Below are positions 48,752-57,410 of a DNA stretch of 64,000 bases, one piece after another. The position numbers and the translations under genes were made by a program. Under the pieces are notes generated by a model. That model searched no databases. It had not been told where the DNA came from and saw nothing but the letters and a program-made list of their open reading frames with translations. Origin of the DNA: Nocardioides zeae (GTDB taxonomy: Bacteria > Actinomycetota > Actinomycetes > Propionibacteriales > Nocardioidaceae). The DNA lies in assembly GCF_010686755.1 (NCBI RefSeq), contig NZ_JAAGXA010000004.1:1-64000 (forward strand), read 5' to 3'. Every line of letters begins with the position of its first letter. Position 1 is the stretch's first letter.

Positions 48752-49039
48752 ATGACCACGATGGATCCGGCCGCGGTGCGCGCCGGCTGGCAGCACGGCA
48801 CGGCCGCGAAGGACGAGATCGACCAGGCGCGCGCCCACACCGGTGCGGCGGCGGGCGCGAGCACCGGGCCGTTCGCGCCCACGCTGGAGTTCGCGGCGGC
48901 CCAGGTCGACGGCGCGCTGGCGACGGCATCGGCGGTGCTGGCGGAGTTCGACCGCAACGTCGAGAGCTGCATCGCCGACTTCCAGGCCACGGACGGCGCG
49001 TCGGCCGGCACGTTCAACGAGCTGGGGGCCGAGGGATGA
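48752..49039 (+). CDS. small ESX-like helical-hairpin protein
   Basis: A 95-residue protein with two helices (MDPAAVRAGWQHGTAAKDEID and AQVDGALATASAVLAEFDRN) and a short Gly/Ser linker. It resembles PE/Esx-type small carriers, but an exact W-x-G is not present. It overlaps the following long protein by ATGA, and is likely its secretion partner. Confidence 0.55.
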   Translation: MTTMDPAAVRAGWQHGTAAKDEIDQARAHTGAAAGASTGPFAPTLEFAAAQVDGALATASAVLAEFDRNVESCIADFQATDGASAGTFNELGAEG

Positions 49040-50568
49040 GCGACTTCTTCGGCGACGTCGTCGCGGAACTCCGCAGCATCCTCGCCCGTCTGCAGGACAT
49101 CGACTTCTGGCCGCCGTGGGACCTCGCCGGCGAGATCGTCGACCTCGTCGCGAGCGCCGTGAACGTGGCAGTCAACCCGCCCGACCCGTCGCCCGACGCC
49201 GTCGAGGACGCCCGCGCCGCGTGGCGCCAGGTCGACCAGCGCACCGACGGCGCCGTCGACGACCTCGAGGCCGTGCCCGGCGCCGTACCCGCCACCGCGT
49301 GGGAGGGCGAGTCCGCGAGCGCCTTCCGCTCGTCCGTGCGCGAGGCGCGCCAGCGGATCGCGACGATCGCGGAGGCGACGGCCGCGATCGACCCCGCCCT
49401 CGTCACCCTCGGCGAGGCGATGGGCGAGGCGCGGGCGAAGCACGCGGACGCCCGGGCGCGACTGACCCCGCACCTGTCGATCAGCTGGGGCAACCTGACG
49501 CCCTGGGGCCTGGTCGACCTGCTGCGCGGCATCGTCGGCGACGTGGTCGCGGCGGTGGAGGACCTCGTCGGCGCCTACGAGGACGCCGCGGCAGCGCTCA
49601 CGACCGCCGACCAGGTGATCCGCACGGCGGTCGACGGCATCGAGCTCCCCGCGCACCTGCCGTCGGGGGTCAGCCCGGTCGACGTGGTCAACGCCTGGGA
49701 CGACGACCGCGGCCCGCTGGGGGGCTACACGCTGGAGGCGTACGACGACGCGTACGCCGCGCTCACCCCGCAGGAGCGGGCAGCGGTGGACGCCGCGCTC
49801 GCCGCCGCCGACAGCGACCTCGAGCGCGCCCACATCCTCCAGGCCGTCGCGAGCGGGATGAGCGGCACGACCCTGGCGAACTACGTCGAGCAGCTGGCGA
49901 CGATGTCGCGCGAGGAGATCGAGGCGCTCGACCCGCTCGCGAACGCCACGCGCACCTACGACCCGACGACGGGCCAGTACACGTCGCCGTACCAGCAGCC
50001 CGACAGCACGACGTGCGGCTCCTCGACGCTGGTGATGTCGCGGATGCTCAACGACCCGGCGTACGCCCTGTGGATGCAGACCGGCTACGACCCCGCCACG
50101 GGGGAGACCGACGGACGCAGCCCGGCCGACCGCTTCGCCGACGAGGCGCTGGCGATGCACGACCGCACCAACGGCCTCCTCGACCGCGACGGCAACCCCC
50201 AGCTGCCCTACCCGCAGCAGATCGGGACCTGGCCGTGGAACCTCGCCAACGAGATGAACGCCGGTGACGGCTCGGGGGTGCCGGGGGCGGAGTACGGCGT
50301 GGACATCGTCGACCCGGACCGCCCCGACTCCACCTACGACGCGATCCAGCACGCCAGCGAGGACGGCCACGCCGTGCCGTTCTACGTCGGCGACGACCAC
50401 ATCGCCCGGCACATCGTGCTCGTCACCGGCACCGACGGCGACGCCCTCGAGCTCTACGACCCCGCCTCGGGCGACACCTACACGGTCACCCGCCAGCGGT
50501 TCGCCGACGGCGAGCTCGACGTGGCGGGCTGGGACCAGGCCTGGTTCGGCGTGGTCCCGACCGGATGA
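49036..50568 (+). CDS. WXG-like type VII effector with C-terminal C39/papain-like protease domain
   Basis: A 510-residue protein. Residues about 1-215 form an ESX-type helical domain, with AWEGESASAFRSSVREARQRI (about 87-107) as the WXG-like turn. After a linker, residues about 315-510 form a papain-like cysteine peptidase: Gln320 and Cys327 in QQPDSTTCGSS, His459 in IARHIVLVTG and Asp475 in LYDPASG give the Q-C-H-D set of the C39-like clan. This order (carrier plus C-terminal enzyme) is typical of a secreted polymorphic toxin. It is overlapped on both sides, by the small Esx-like gene and by the lipoprotein gene, which may protect or dock it. Confidence 0.65.
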   Translation: MSDFFGDVVAELRSILARLQDIDFWPPWDLAGEIVDLVASAVNVAVNPPDPSPDAVEDARAAWRQVDQRTDGAVDDLEAVPGAVPATAWEGESASAFRSSVREARQRIATIAEATAAIDPALVTLGEAMGEARAKHADARARLTPHLSISWGNLTPWGLVDLLRGIVGDVVAAVEDLVGAYEDAAAALTTADQVIRTAVDGIELPAHLPSGVSPVDVVNAWDDDRGPLGGYTLEAYDDAYAALTPQERAAVDAALAAADSDLERAHILQAVASGMSGTTLANYVEQLATMSREEIEALDPLANATRTYDPTTGQYTSPYQQPDSTTCGSSTLVMSRMLNDPAYALWMQTGYDPATGETDGRSPADRFADEALAMHDRTNGLLDRDGNPQLPYPQQIGTWPWNLANEMNAGDGSGVPGAEYGVDIVDPDRPDSTYDAIQHASEDGHAVPFYVGDDHIARHIVLVTGTDGDALELYDPASGDTYTVTRQRFADGELDVAGWDQAWFGVVPTG

Positions 50569-51749
50569 GGCCTCGCACCGGCGCCGCCGCGGCCGGCGGG
50601 CTCCTGCTCCTCACGGGCGCGCTGGCGGGCTGCTCGTGGGGCTCGGGCGCGACGTACCCCGACGCCACCGACCTCGACCGCGCCGTCGCCGTGTGGCAGG
50701 ACCCGTGGGTGGCGCCGACGATCGTCGGCACGGCGGCCCCCACGTCCGGCCCCGACGCCGCCGAGCGCCTCGTGGGCACGCGACTGACGTCGTGGGGTAC
50801 GCCGGACCTCACCACCGCGCTCGCCGCGGAGGTCGCCGGGGGCCTGGCCGCCGGGTGGACCCTCCACGCGGTGGACTGCACCGCCGGGACCGCCTACCTC
50901 GTCGCCGGTCTCGTGGACGGCGAGCCGTCCGAGCTCGACACCGTGCGCTCGGCGCTGGTGCAGGCACGGGAGGACGGCGCCGGCACGACGGTGACCGTCG
51001 AGGTGCTCGTGCCCCACCACCGCGACGGCTCGTGGCCCGCTCCCCCGCGGGCGGTCGCGCCGGCGGACACGTGCCTCGGCGGGGACACGACGGGCGCGAC
51101 GGAGTCCTCGGCGCCCGCCACCGGCGTCCCGCCCGCCGGCCCCTTCGTGGACCCGCCCGGCGAGGACAGCGGCATCCTCGACGGCGACGAGGCGGAGGGC
51201 GACCCCGATGTCGAGCGCCCGGAGTGGCCACGCACCGAGGCCTCCGACGCGACCCGCGCCCTCGTCGCGGACGTCGCCGCCGACGGCTGGGTGGCCGGGC
51301 TCGACGCGCCGCTGGAGCTGCCGCGGTCGAGCGACCGCGACTGGGAGCGCGACGCCCCCCAGGTCACCGCGGTGCTCCCCGAGGTCACCGGTGCCACCGC
51401 CGCCGAGCGGCTCCGCTCCGTGCTGGCCGAGGTCGCGACCGCCGGCGACGGCTGGGAGCCGACCTACGTGACGTGCGACCCGAGCGACCCCGCGGCTCCG
51501 GCGGCGGCGTCGCTGCGCCGTACCTCGGCGGCCGGCACGGCCACCCTCACCCTCACCGCGCTCGGCGCGACCCCCGACGTGCGCGCCGACGTCGTGCTGC
51601 CGGTGGACGGGTGGGAGGCCGGGGAGGCGTACGTCGCGGGCCTGGCCGACCTGCCCGCCGTCGACCCGGCAGCGTGCGGGGGCACCGGCCCGGTGCGCGA
51701 GGGCACCCCCGCCGTGCTGCCGATGCGGCTCTGGCCGGCGACGTCCTGA
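50565..51749 (+). CDS. two-domain lipoprotein, possible immunity or docking protein
   Basis: A 394-residue lipoprotein (lipobox LAGC at about 24) with two related domains (about 40-175 and 215-385), each with a Cys pair and the pattern Trp-x-Ala... He-type strands WTLHAVDCTAG and WEPTYVTCDPSD. A Pro/Asp linker joins them. The gene overlaps the protease-bearing effector by ATGA, and cell-surface location fits a protective or assembly role. No family is recognised, and the immunity idea rests on position only. Confidence 0.5.
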   Translation: MRPRTGAAAAGGLLLLTGALAGCSWGSGATYPDATDLDRAVAVWQDPWVAPTIVGTAAPTSGPDAAERLVGTRLTSWGTPDLTTALAAEVAGGLAAGWTLHAVDCTAGTAYLVAGLVDGEPSELDTVRSALVQAREDGAGTTVTVEVLVPHHRDGSWPAPPRAVAPADTCLGGDTTGATESSAPATGVPPAGPFVDPPGEDSGILDGDEAEGDPDVERPEWPRTEASDATRALVADVAADGWVAGLDAPLELPRSSDRDWERDAPQVTAVLPEVTGATAAERLRSVLAEVATAGDGWEPTYVTCDPSDPAAPAAASLRRTSAAGTATLTLTALGATPDVRADVVLPVDGWEAGEAYVAGLADLPAVDPAACGGTGPVREGTPAVLPMRLWPATS

Positions 51750-51835
51750 GGCGGATCCGCGTCGTCGGGAACACGCTGGGCCGCTGCGTGTTGGGCACTG
51801 GGTACGGACGATCCCGACGACCCCAGGAGCAACCT

Positions 51836-52756
51836 GTGTCCTCCTCGCACGACGCCCTCGACCTCGGCCCGCTGACCCTCGGCGGCAACGTCTTCGGCTG
51901 GACCGCCGACCGCGACGCCTCGTTCGCGGTGCTCGACGCCTGGCTGGAGGCCGGCGGGCGCTCGATCGACACGGCCGACATGTACCCCCAGTGGGTCGAC
52001 GGCCGCTCCATCGGCGACTCCGAGCGGATCATCGGCGACTGGGTGGCCGACCGCGGCGTGCGCGACCAGGTCGTCATCGCCACGAAGGTCGGCCAGGGCG
52101 ACGGCCGCGAGGGGCTCGCCCCCGCCAACGTCCGCCGCGCGCTCGAGGAGTCGCTCGAGCGGCTCCGCACGGACCGTGTGGACCTCTACTACGCGCACGT
52201 GGACGACGAGTCGGTCCCGCAGGAGGAGTACGTCGCGGCCTTCGGCGCCCTCGTCGCCGAGGGCAAGGCGCTCCACCTCGGCGCCTCGAACTTCGCGCCC
52301 GCCCGGCTCCGGTCCGCGGTGGCCGTCGCCGCCGACCAGGGCGTCACCGCATTCACCGTGAGCCAGGACCGCTGGAACCTCCTCGCCCGCGAGATCGAGG
52401 CCGAGCTCGTGCCGACGCTCGCGGACCTGGGGATCAGCGAGTCGCCGTACTCCGCCCTGGCCAGCGGCTTCCTCACCGGCAAGTACACCCCCGGAGCCAC
52501 CGTCGACTCCCCGCGCGCCGGCACCGCGGCCGGGTACGCCGAGAAGCCCGGCGCCGACCGGGTCCTCGCCGCCCAGCGGGAGATCGCCGCGGCCCACGGC
52601 GTCACGCCGACCGCCGTCGCGCTGGCCTGGCTGCGGGCCCAGCCGGTCGTCTCCGCGCCGATCGCGAGCGCCCGCAGCGTCGAGCAGCTGCCCGCCCTGG
52701 TCGAGGCGATGACGCTCGAGCTGAGCGCGGACGAGGTCGCCGCCCTCACCGTCTGA
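51836..52756 (+). CDS. aldo/keto reductase
   Basis: A 306-residue NADPH-dependent (alpha/beta)8 oxidoreductase. The catalytic tetrad is visible: Asp near SIDTADMYPQW (about 42-52, with Tyr), Lys in VVIATKVGQG and His in LYYAHVDDES (about 119-128). The C-terminal AAHGVTPTAVALAWL and APIASARSVEQL (about 265-285) form the NADP phosphate-binding loop. AGGAG is 6 bases before the GTG. It ends 2 bases before a hairpin repeat at a convergent junction with tRNA-Leu. Confidence 0.9.
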   Translation: MSSSHDALDLGPLTLGGNVFGWTADRDASFAVLDAWLEAGGRSIDTADMYPQWVDGRSIGDSERIIGDWVADRGVRDQVVIATKVGQGDGREGLAPANVRRALEESLERLRTDRVDLYYAHVDDESVPQEEYVAAFGALVAEGKALHLGASNFAPARLRSAVAVAADQGVTAFTVSQDRWNLLAREIEAELVPTLADLGISESPYSALASGFLTGKYTPGATVDSPRAGTAAGYAEKPGADRVLAAQREIAAAHGVTPTAVALAWLRAQPVVSAPIASARSVEQLPALVEAMTLELSADEVAALTV

Positions 52757-52758
52757 GG

Positions 52759-52804
52759 CTCGTGGCCCCAGCGCGCCGTTTTCCGTGGCGCTGGGGCCAC
52801 GACC
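52759..52804. repeat. TTTCCG-loop hairpin, copy 5
   Basis: Arms CGTGGCCCCAGCGC and GCGCTGGGGCCACG around a TTTTCCGT loop. It is the most perfect of the five TTTCCG hairpins and lies between the AKR stop and a second terminator. Confidence 0.85.
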
Positions 52805-52820
52805 CGCCGGAGCGGGAAGC

Positions 52821-52855
52821 ACGAAGGGCCCCGGTCGTCGACCGGGGCCCTTCGT
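52821..52855. terminator. bidirectional terminator hairpin
   Basis: A perfect 17-bp stem, ACGAAGGGCCCCGGTCG, with a single-base loop, 6 bases downstream of tRNA-Leu on the minus strand and 65 bases past the AKR gene. Confidence 0.8.
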
Positions 52856-52861
52856 CTCACG

Positions 52862-52945
52862 TGCGCGAGGGGGGAGTTGAACCCCCACGCCCTTTCGGGC
52901 ACACGGACCTGAACCGTGCGCGTCTGCCTATTCCGCCACTCGCGC
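52862..52945 (-). tRNA. tRNA-Leu (anticodon CAG)
   Basis: Read on the minus strand from 52945: acceptor stem GCGCGAG pairs with CTCGCGC, followed by discriminator A. The D arm GTGGCGGAATAGGCAG, anticodon stem-loop CACGGTTCAGGTCCGTG with CAG, a long class II variable arm (GTGCCCGAAAGGGCGT) and the T arm GGGGGTTCAACTCCCCC are all intact. CCA is not encoded. A tRNA-Leu at this place upstream of fhaA is also found in mycobacteria. Confidence 0.95.
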
Positions 52946-53052
52946 GTGATGCCGGTGAAAGGTATCCCAGGCCCCCACCGATCCCCAAACCGAGCACACG
53001 GCCCGATCAGGCCCCACCGCCGTGGGAGACGTCGTCGCCACCCCGCCATGGT

Positions 53053-53058
53053 TACGAT
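53053..53058 (+). promoter_or_regulatory. candidate -10 element of the fhaA-pknB operon
   Basis: TACGAT within ATGGTTACGATCGG lies in the 222-base region between tRNA-Leu and fhaA. It would give a leader of about 105 bases before the GGTGGGTG ribosome-binding region. No clear -35 is seen. Confidence 0.35.
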
Positions 53059-53167
53059 CGGCACCACCCGCCACCGAGCGCGGGGGCGGCTGCGTGCCCG
53101 CACGCCGCGAGCAGACCGACGGACGACGAGTGGTCCCGCCCGACGGGCGTGGTGGAGGAGGTGGGTG

Positions 53168-53887
53168 ATGAGCGGAGGCTTCCAGCGTTTCGAGAGCCGT
53201 CTGGAGTCCATGATCTCCGGCGTGTTCGCCCGTGCCTTCCGCAGCGCCGTCCAGCCCGTCGAGATCTCGGCGGCGCTGCAGCGCGAGGTCGACAACAACG
53301 CCCAGATCCTGAGCCGCGACCGGCGTCTCGTGCCCAACGACTTCCACGTCGAGCTCTCGCGCACCGACCTGGACCGGCTGGGCCCCTACGCGACGACGCT
53401 GTCGCAGGAGATGGCCGACAGCCTCCGCGACCACGCCGACGCGCAGTCCTACGTGTTCCCGGGGCCGGTGCAGATCAGCTTCGAGGTCGCCGAGGACCTG
53501 CCCACCGGGCGCCTCCGCGTGCGGAGCCGCGCCCAGGCGAAGGTCACGAGCAACGCGACGAACACGCAGGTGGGTCGCGCGACGGCGTACCTCGAGATCA
53601 ACGGCACCCGGCACCCCCTCACCCCGCCCGGTGCGGTGGTGGGGCGTGGCACCGACGCCGACGTGCGCATCAACGACCCGGGCGTGAGCCGTCGCCACAT
53701 CGAGTTCCGGGTGGGCAGCAGCCAGCACGGCGGGCCCCTCCAGGTGTCGGTGGTGGACCTCGGGTCGACCAACGGCATGCTGGTCGACGGCCAGAAGGTG
53801 GCGCAGTCGCCGCTGGACGACGGCTCGGTGGTGCGGATCGGCAACACGACGATGACGGTGCGTCTGGTGGCGGAGGGAGCCCGATGA
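53168..53887 (+). CDS. fhaA: FhaA, DUF3662/FHA-domain protein
   Basis: A 239-residue protein: an N-terminal DUF3662 domain (about 1-125; MSGGFQRFESRLESMISGVF) and an FHA domain (about 148-235) with VVGRGTDADVRIND, GVSRRHIEFR and DLGSTNGMLVDG, the phospho-Thr-binding loop residues R, SxxH and N. FhaA binds phosphorylated MviN and PknB to control peptidoglycan synthesis. It heads the operon and overlaps fhaB by ATGA. The linker between domains is shorter than in mycobacteria. Confidence 0.93.
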   Translation: MSGGFQRFESRLESMISGVFARAFRSAVQPVEISAALQREVDNNAQILSRDRRLVPNDFHVELSRTDLDRLGPYATTLSQEMADSLRDHADAQSYVFPGPVQISFEVAEDLPTGRLRVRSRAQAKVTSNATNTQVGRATAYLEINGTRHPLTPPGAVVGRGTDADVRINDPGVSRRHIEFRVGSSQHGGPLQVSVVDLGSTNGMLVDGQKVAQSPLDDGSVVRIGNTTMTVRLVAEGAR

Positions 53888-54357
53888 GCGAGCTGACCCT
53901 GTTCCTGCTGCGGTGCGGCTACCTGGCGATCCTCTGGATCTTCGTGCTGGCCGCGGTCTCGGTGGTGCGCGCCGACATGTTCGGCACCCGCGTGCCGGCG
54001 ACGGCGAAGACGAAGTCCGGACCGAAGGGCAAGGCGCCGAAGCAGCCGCCGCCGCGGCGACGGGGGGCGCCCACCCACGTCATCGTCGTGCAGGGCGTGA
54101 ACGCGGGGGCGCGGGCCGAGCTCGACGGTCGCCCCATCCTCATCGGCCGCGGCAACGACGCGGCCATCCGGCTCGACGACGACTACGTCTCGACGCGCCA
54201 CGCCCGGATCGCGCAGTCGGGCGACCAGTGGTTCGTCGAGGACCTGGGGTCCACCAACGGCACCTACGTCGGCACCGCCCGCATCTCGCAGCCGACCACC
54301 CTCACGCTCGGCGCCCAGGTGCGGATCGGCAAGACCATTCTCGAGCTGAGGAAGTAG
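53884..54357 (+). CDS. fhaB: FhaB, membrane-anchored FHA-domain protein
   Basis: A 157-residue protein with one N-terminal transmembrane helix (about 5-24), a basic Pro/Lys linker (TKSGPKGKAPKQPPPRRRG) and an FHA domain (about 75-150; LIGRGNDAAIRLDDDYVSTRHARI, DLGSTNGTYVG). It is the FipA/FhaB partner that docks at the division site with phosphorylated partners of PknA/PknB. It overlaps fhaA and is followed by pstP after 6 bases. Confidence 0.93.
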   Translation: MSELTLFLLRCGYLAILWIFVLAAVSVVRADMFGTRVPATAKTKSGPKGKAPKQPPPRRRGAPTHVIVVQGVNAGARAELDGRPILIGRGNDAAIRLDDDYVSTRHARIAQSGDQWFVEDLGSTNGTYVGTARISQPTTLTLGAQVRIGKTILELRK

Positions 54358-54363
54358 GCAGCC

Positions 54364-56004
54364 GTGACGCGCACTCCCGACGGGCCCGACGAGCAGGACG
54401 ACAGCACCCGCGAGGTGCCGACGATCCGCCCCGAGGACCAGCCCGAGGACCAGGCCTTCGCCCCGGCGCCCGACGACACCGCGCCCCGTCCCGTCGTCGC
54501 CGCCGAGCCGGAGGCCGAGGAGCCGATCGACTACACGGAGATCGGGCCCAACGAGACCACCGGCGAGGTCCCGGCGGTCCCCGGCGACCGCGTGGGCCTC
54601 CACCTCGACTTCTCCGCGGTCTCCGACGTGGGGCGGGTCCGCAAGGACAACCAGGACTCCGGGTACGCCGGCCCCCACCTCCTCGCCGTCTGCGACGGTG
54701 TCGGCGGCGCGGCCCGCGGCGACGTCGCCTCCAGCACGGCCATCGGCCAGCTGCGCAAGCTGGACGACGGCCCGGCCGACGACCTGCTCGGCCAGGTCGC
54801 GGGCGGCCTGCTGCGGGCCCACAACCGCATCGGCGAGCTCGTCGACGACGACCCGAGCCTCAACGGCACCAGCACGACGGCGACGGTCGCGGTCTTCGAC
54901 GGCGCGCGGCTCGGGATCGCGCACGTGGGCGACAGCCGCGCCTACCTGGTGCGGTCCGGCGAGATCACGCAGCTGACGAAGGACCACACCTTCGTGCAGA
55001 GCCTCATCGACGAGGGGCGGATCACGGAGGCGGAGGCGCGCACGCACCCGCACCGCAACCTGATCCTCAAGGCCCTCGACGGCGTGCACGAGACCGACCC
55101 CGACCTGTTCGTGGTCGACCTCGCCGAGGGCGACCGGCTGCTGCTGTGCAGCGACGGCGCGTGCGGGGTGCTCGACGACGACCGCCTGCTCGACATCCTC
55201 GGCTCCGGCACCCCCGACTTCGCGGCGATCGAGCTCGTGCGGGCCAGCCTCGAGGCGGGCAGCACCGACAACGTGACCTGCGTCGTCGCCGACGTCACCC
55301 GTCAGCCGGTCGAGACCGAGCCCCTCCTCGTCGGCGCGGCGGCCGACCTGCCGCGACGCGCCACCGGGCTCACCGGCCTGTTCCGGGGCCACCGCTCCGG
55401 CGACACCGGCGAGATGGAGCCCGTGCAGGCGACGATCCCGCCGGACGTCGGCTGGGCCATACCGAGCGACCCCATCGACCCCGAGGCCGCGCGCTACGCA
55501 CCGCTGCCGCCGCGCCGCTTCGTGTGGGTCAAGCGCTTCTTCTGGCTGGTCGTCGTCGCCGGGCTCCTGGCCGCGGCGGTCGGGGCGGGCTACGGCTTCC
55601 TCCAGGGCCGCTACTACGTCGGCGTGCAGGACGGCGAGGTCGTCGTCTACCGCGGCTTCGACTACAGCCTGGCCGGGTTCTCGCTGCAGGACGCCGTCGA
55701 GGGCACCGACATCTCGATCGAGGACGTGGAGGCCGTCAACCCGCGCCTCGCCGACGCCATCCAGGAGGGCCTGCCCGTCCACGACGACGTCGACAGCGCC
55801 AAGGAGGAGTTCGAGCGCCGCTGGACGACGGCGCTGGAGGACGCCGAGGCCGCGGGCACGAGCGGCAACGGCTCCGGCGAGGAGAGCCCGGGGCAGACGC
55901 CCGACGAGACCGAGGACATGCCGTCCTCCCCCACCTCCGGGCCCACGTCCGCGCCGACCGCCGAGCTGCAGTCCACCCGCGGCGGGTCGGGCGAGGTCGA
56001 CTGA
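54364..56004 (+). CDS. pstP: PstP, membrane PP2C-type Ser/Thr phosphatase
   Basis: A 546-residue phosphatase that removes phosphate from PknA/PknB and their targets. Residues 1-75 are an acidic, Pro-rich extension absent from most PstP proteins. The PP2C domain (about 78-315) has RVRKDNQDS, VCDGVGGAARGD, HVGDSRAYLV, CSDGACGVLDDD and STDNVTCVVAD. After a linker, the transmembrane helix (about 389-410; FFWLVVVAGLLAAAVGAGY) leads to a short extracellular domain with a Thr/Ser/Pro-rich tail. GTG start follows fhaB by 6 bases; an internal start at about 54592 would give the usual length. Confidence 0.93.
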   Translation: MTRTPDGPDEQDDSTREVPTIRPEDQPEDQAFAPAPDDTAPRPVVAAEPEAEEPIDYTEIGPNETTGEVPAVPGDRVGLHLDFSAVSDVGRVRKDNQDSGYAGPHLLAVCDGVGGAARGDVASSTAIGQLRKLDDGPADDLLGQVAGGLLRAHNRIGELVDDDPSLNGTSTTATVAVFDGARLGIAHVGDSRAYLVRSGEITQLTKDHTFVQSLIDEGRITEAEARTHPHRNLILKALDGVHETDPDLFVVDLAEGDRLLLCSDGACGVLDDDRLLDILGSGTPDFAAIELVRASLEAGSTDNVTCVVADVTRQPVETEPLLVGAAADLPRRATGLTGLFRGHRSGDTGEMEPVQATIPPDVGWAIPSDPIDPEAARYAPLPPRRFVWVKRFFWLVVVAGLLAAAVGAGYGFLQGRYYVGVQDGEVVVYRGFDYSLAGFSLQDAVEGTDISIEDVEAVNPRLADAIQEGLPVHDDVDSAKEEFERRWTTALEDAEAAGTSGNGSGEESPGQTPDETEDMPSSPTSGPTSAPTAELQSTRGGSGEVD

Positions 56005-57410
56005 TGTCCCAGGTCACCTCCGCCTCCCCCGACCAGTTCGTGCACCGGTCCCGCCGGGGCGCCGAGCTCTTCCTCCTGATCCTGGCGCTGGGCGTCGGGG
56101 CCGGGGCCTACGCGGCCGTCGGTCTCGGCATCCAGGGCGAGGTCCCGCCCGACATGATCGGCTACACGGGCTGGCTGGCCGTGCTGATGATTGCCGCGCA
56201 CGTGGCGATCCGCATGACGGCGCAGTACGCCGACCCGATCCTGCTCCCCGTCGTCGCCGCCCTCAACGGGCTCGGCCTCGCGGTGATCCACCGTCTCGAC
56301 CTGGCCAACAACAGCAACTTCGCCCGCCAGCAGCTGATCTGGATGACCCTCGGGGTCGTCCTCTTCATCGTGACGATCACCCTGCTGCGCGACCACCGCG
56401 TGCTGCAGCGCTACACCTACACGTCGGGGCTGCTGGCGATCGGCCTGCTGCTGCTCCCGATGATGCCGATCATCGGCAACGAGGTGCGCGGCGCCCGCAT
56501 CTGGATCAACGTCGCCGGCTTCTCCTTCCAGCCGGGCGAGATCGCCAAGCTGCTGCTCGTCATCACGTTCGCGGGCTACCTGGTGCTGCACCGCGACGCG
56601 CTCGCGCTCGCGGGCCGTCGGCTGCTGTTCGTGGACCTGCCGCGCGGCCGCGACCTCGGCCCGATCCTCGGCATGTGGCTCGTCAGCCTCGGGATCCTCG
56701 TCTTCCAGCGCGACCTCGGCTCGTCGCTGATGTTCTTCGGCATGTTCCTGGTGCTGCTGTACGTCGCGACCGAGCGCCCCGGCTGGCTCGTCGTGGGCGG
56801 CGCGCTCTTCGTCGCCGGTGCCTTCCTCGGCTACCAGGCCTTCAGCCACGTGCGGAACCGCTTCGACATCTGGCTCTCCCCCTTCGACTACGTCGACCGC
56901 ACGCCCGGCAGCGGGCAGCTCGTCGAGTCGATGTTCGGCATGGCCTGGGGCGGCCTGATCGGGCGCGGATTCGGCGAGGGGCAGCCCTGGCGCATCCCGT
57001 TCGCCGAGTCCGACTTCATCATGGGCGCCATCGGCGAGGAGCTCGGGCTGACGGGCGTCATGGCCGTCATCCTGCTGTTCGCCATCATCGTGGAGCGCGG
57101 CCTCCGGACCGCCCTGGTCTGCCGCGACGGCTTCGGCAAGCTGGTCGCGACCGGTCTCGCCACGATCGTCGCGCTGCAGGTCTTCGTCGTCGTCGGCGGT
57201 GTCACCACGCTCATCCCGCTGACCGGTCTGACCACCCCGTTCCTCTCCTACGGCGGCTCCTCCCTGGTCGCCAACTGGGTGCTCGTCGGGCTGCTGCTGC
57301 GCATCTCCGACCAGGCCCGTCGTCCGCTGCCGGGCGTCGAGGAGCCCTACGGCACCTACGACTCCGGCGCCGACGAGGCCACCCAGGTGGTCAAGGTGGT
57401 GAAGCCGTGA
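56004..57410 (+). CDS. rodA: RodA/FtsW-family peptidoglycan glycosyltransferase
   Basis: A 468-residue SEDS protein with about ten helices. It polymerises lipid II together with PbpA. Conserved features include EVRGARIWINVAGFSFQPGEIAKLLL (about 162-187), FQRDLGSSLMFFGMFLVLLYVATERP (about 233-258), SPFDYVDRTPGSGQLVES and IMGAIGEELGLTGVMAV (about 337-353), ending with GLTTPFLSYGGSSLVANW, the classical SEDS motifs including the catalytic Asp region. ATG overlaps the pstP stop as TGATG and it overlaps pbpA, so it is translationally coupled. Confidence 0.94.
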   Translation: MSQVTSASPDQFVHRSRRGAELFLLILALGVGAGAYAAVGLGIQGEVPPDMIGYTGWLAVLMIAAHVAIRMTAQYADPILLPVVAALNGLGLAVIHRLDLANNSNFARQQLIWMTLGVVLFIVTITLLRDHRVLQRYTYTSGLLAIGLLLLPMMPIIGNEVRGARIWINVAGFSFQPGEIAKLLLVITFAGYLVLHRDALALAGRRLLFVDLPRGRDLGPILGMWLVSLGILVFQRDLGSSLMFFGMFLVLLYVATERPGWLVVGGALFVAGAFLGYQAFSHVRNRFDIWLSPFDYVDRTPGSGQLVESMFGMAWGGLIGRGFGEGQPWRIPFAESDFIMGAIGEELGLTGVMAVILLFAIIVERGLRTALVCRDGFGKLVATGLATIVALQVFVVVGGVTTLIPLTGLTTPFLSYGGSSLVANWVLVGLLLRISDQARRPLPGVEEPYGTYDSGADEATQVVKVVKP

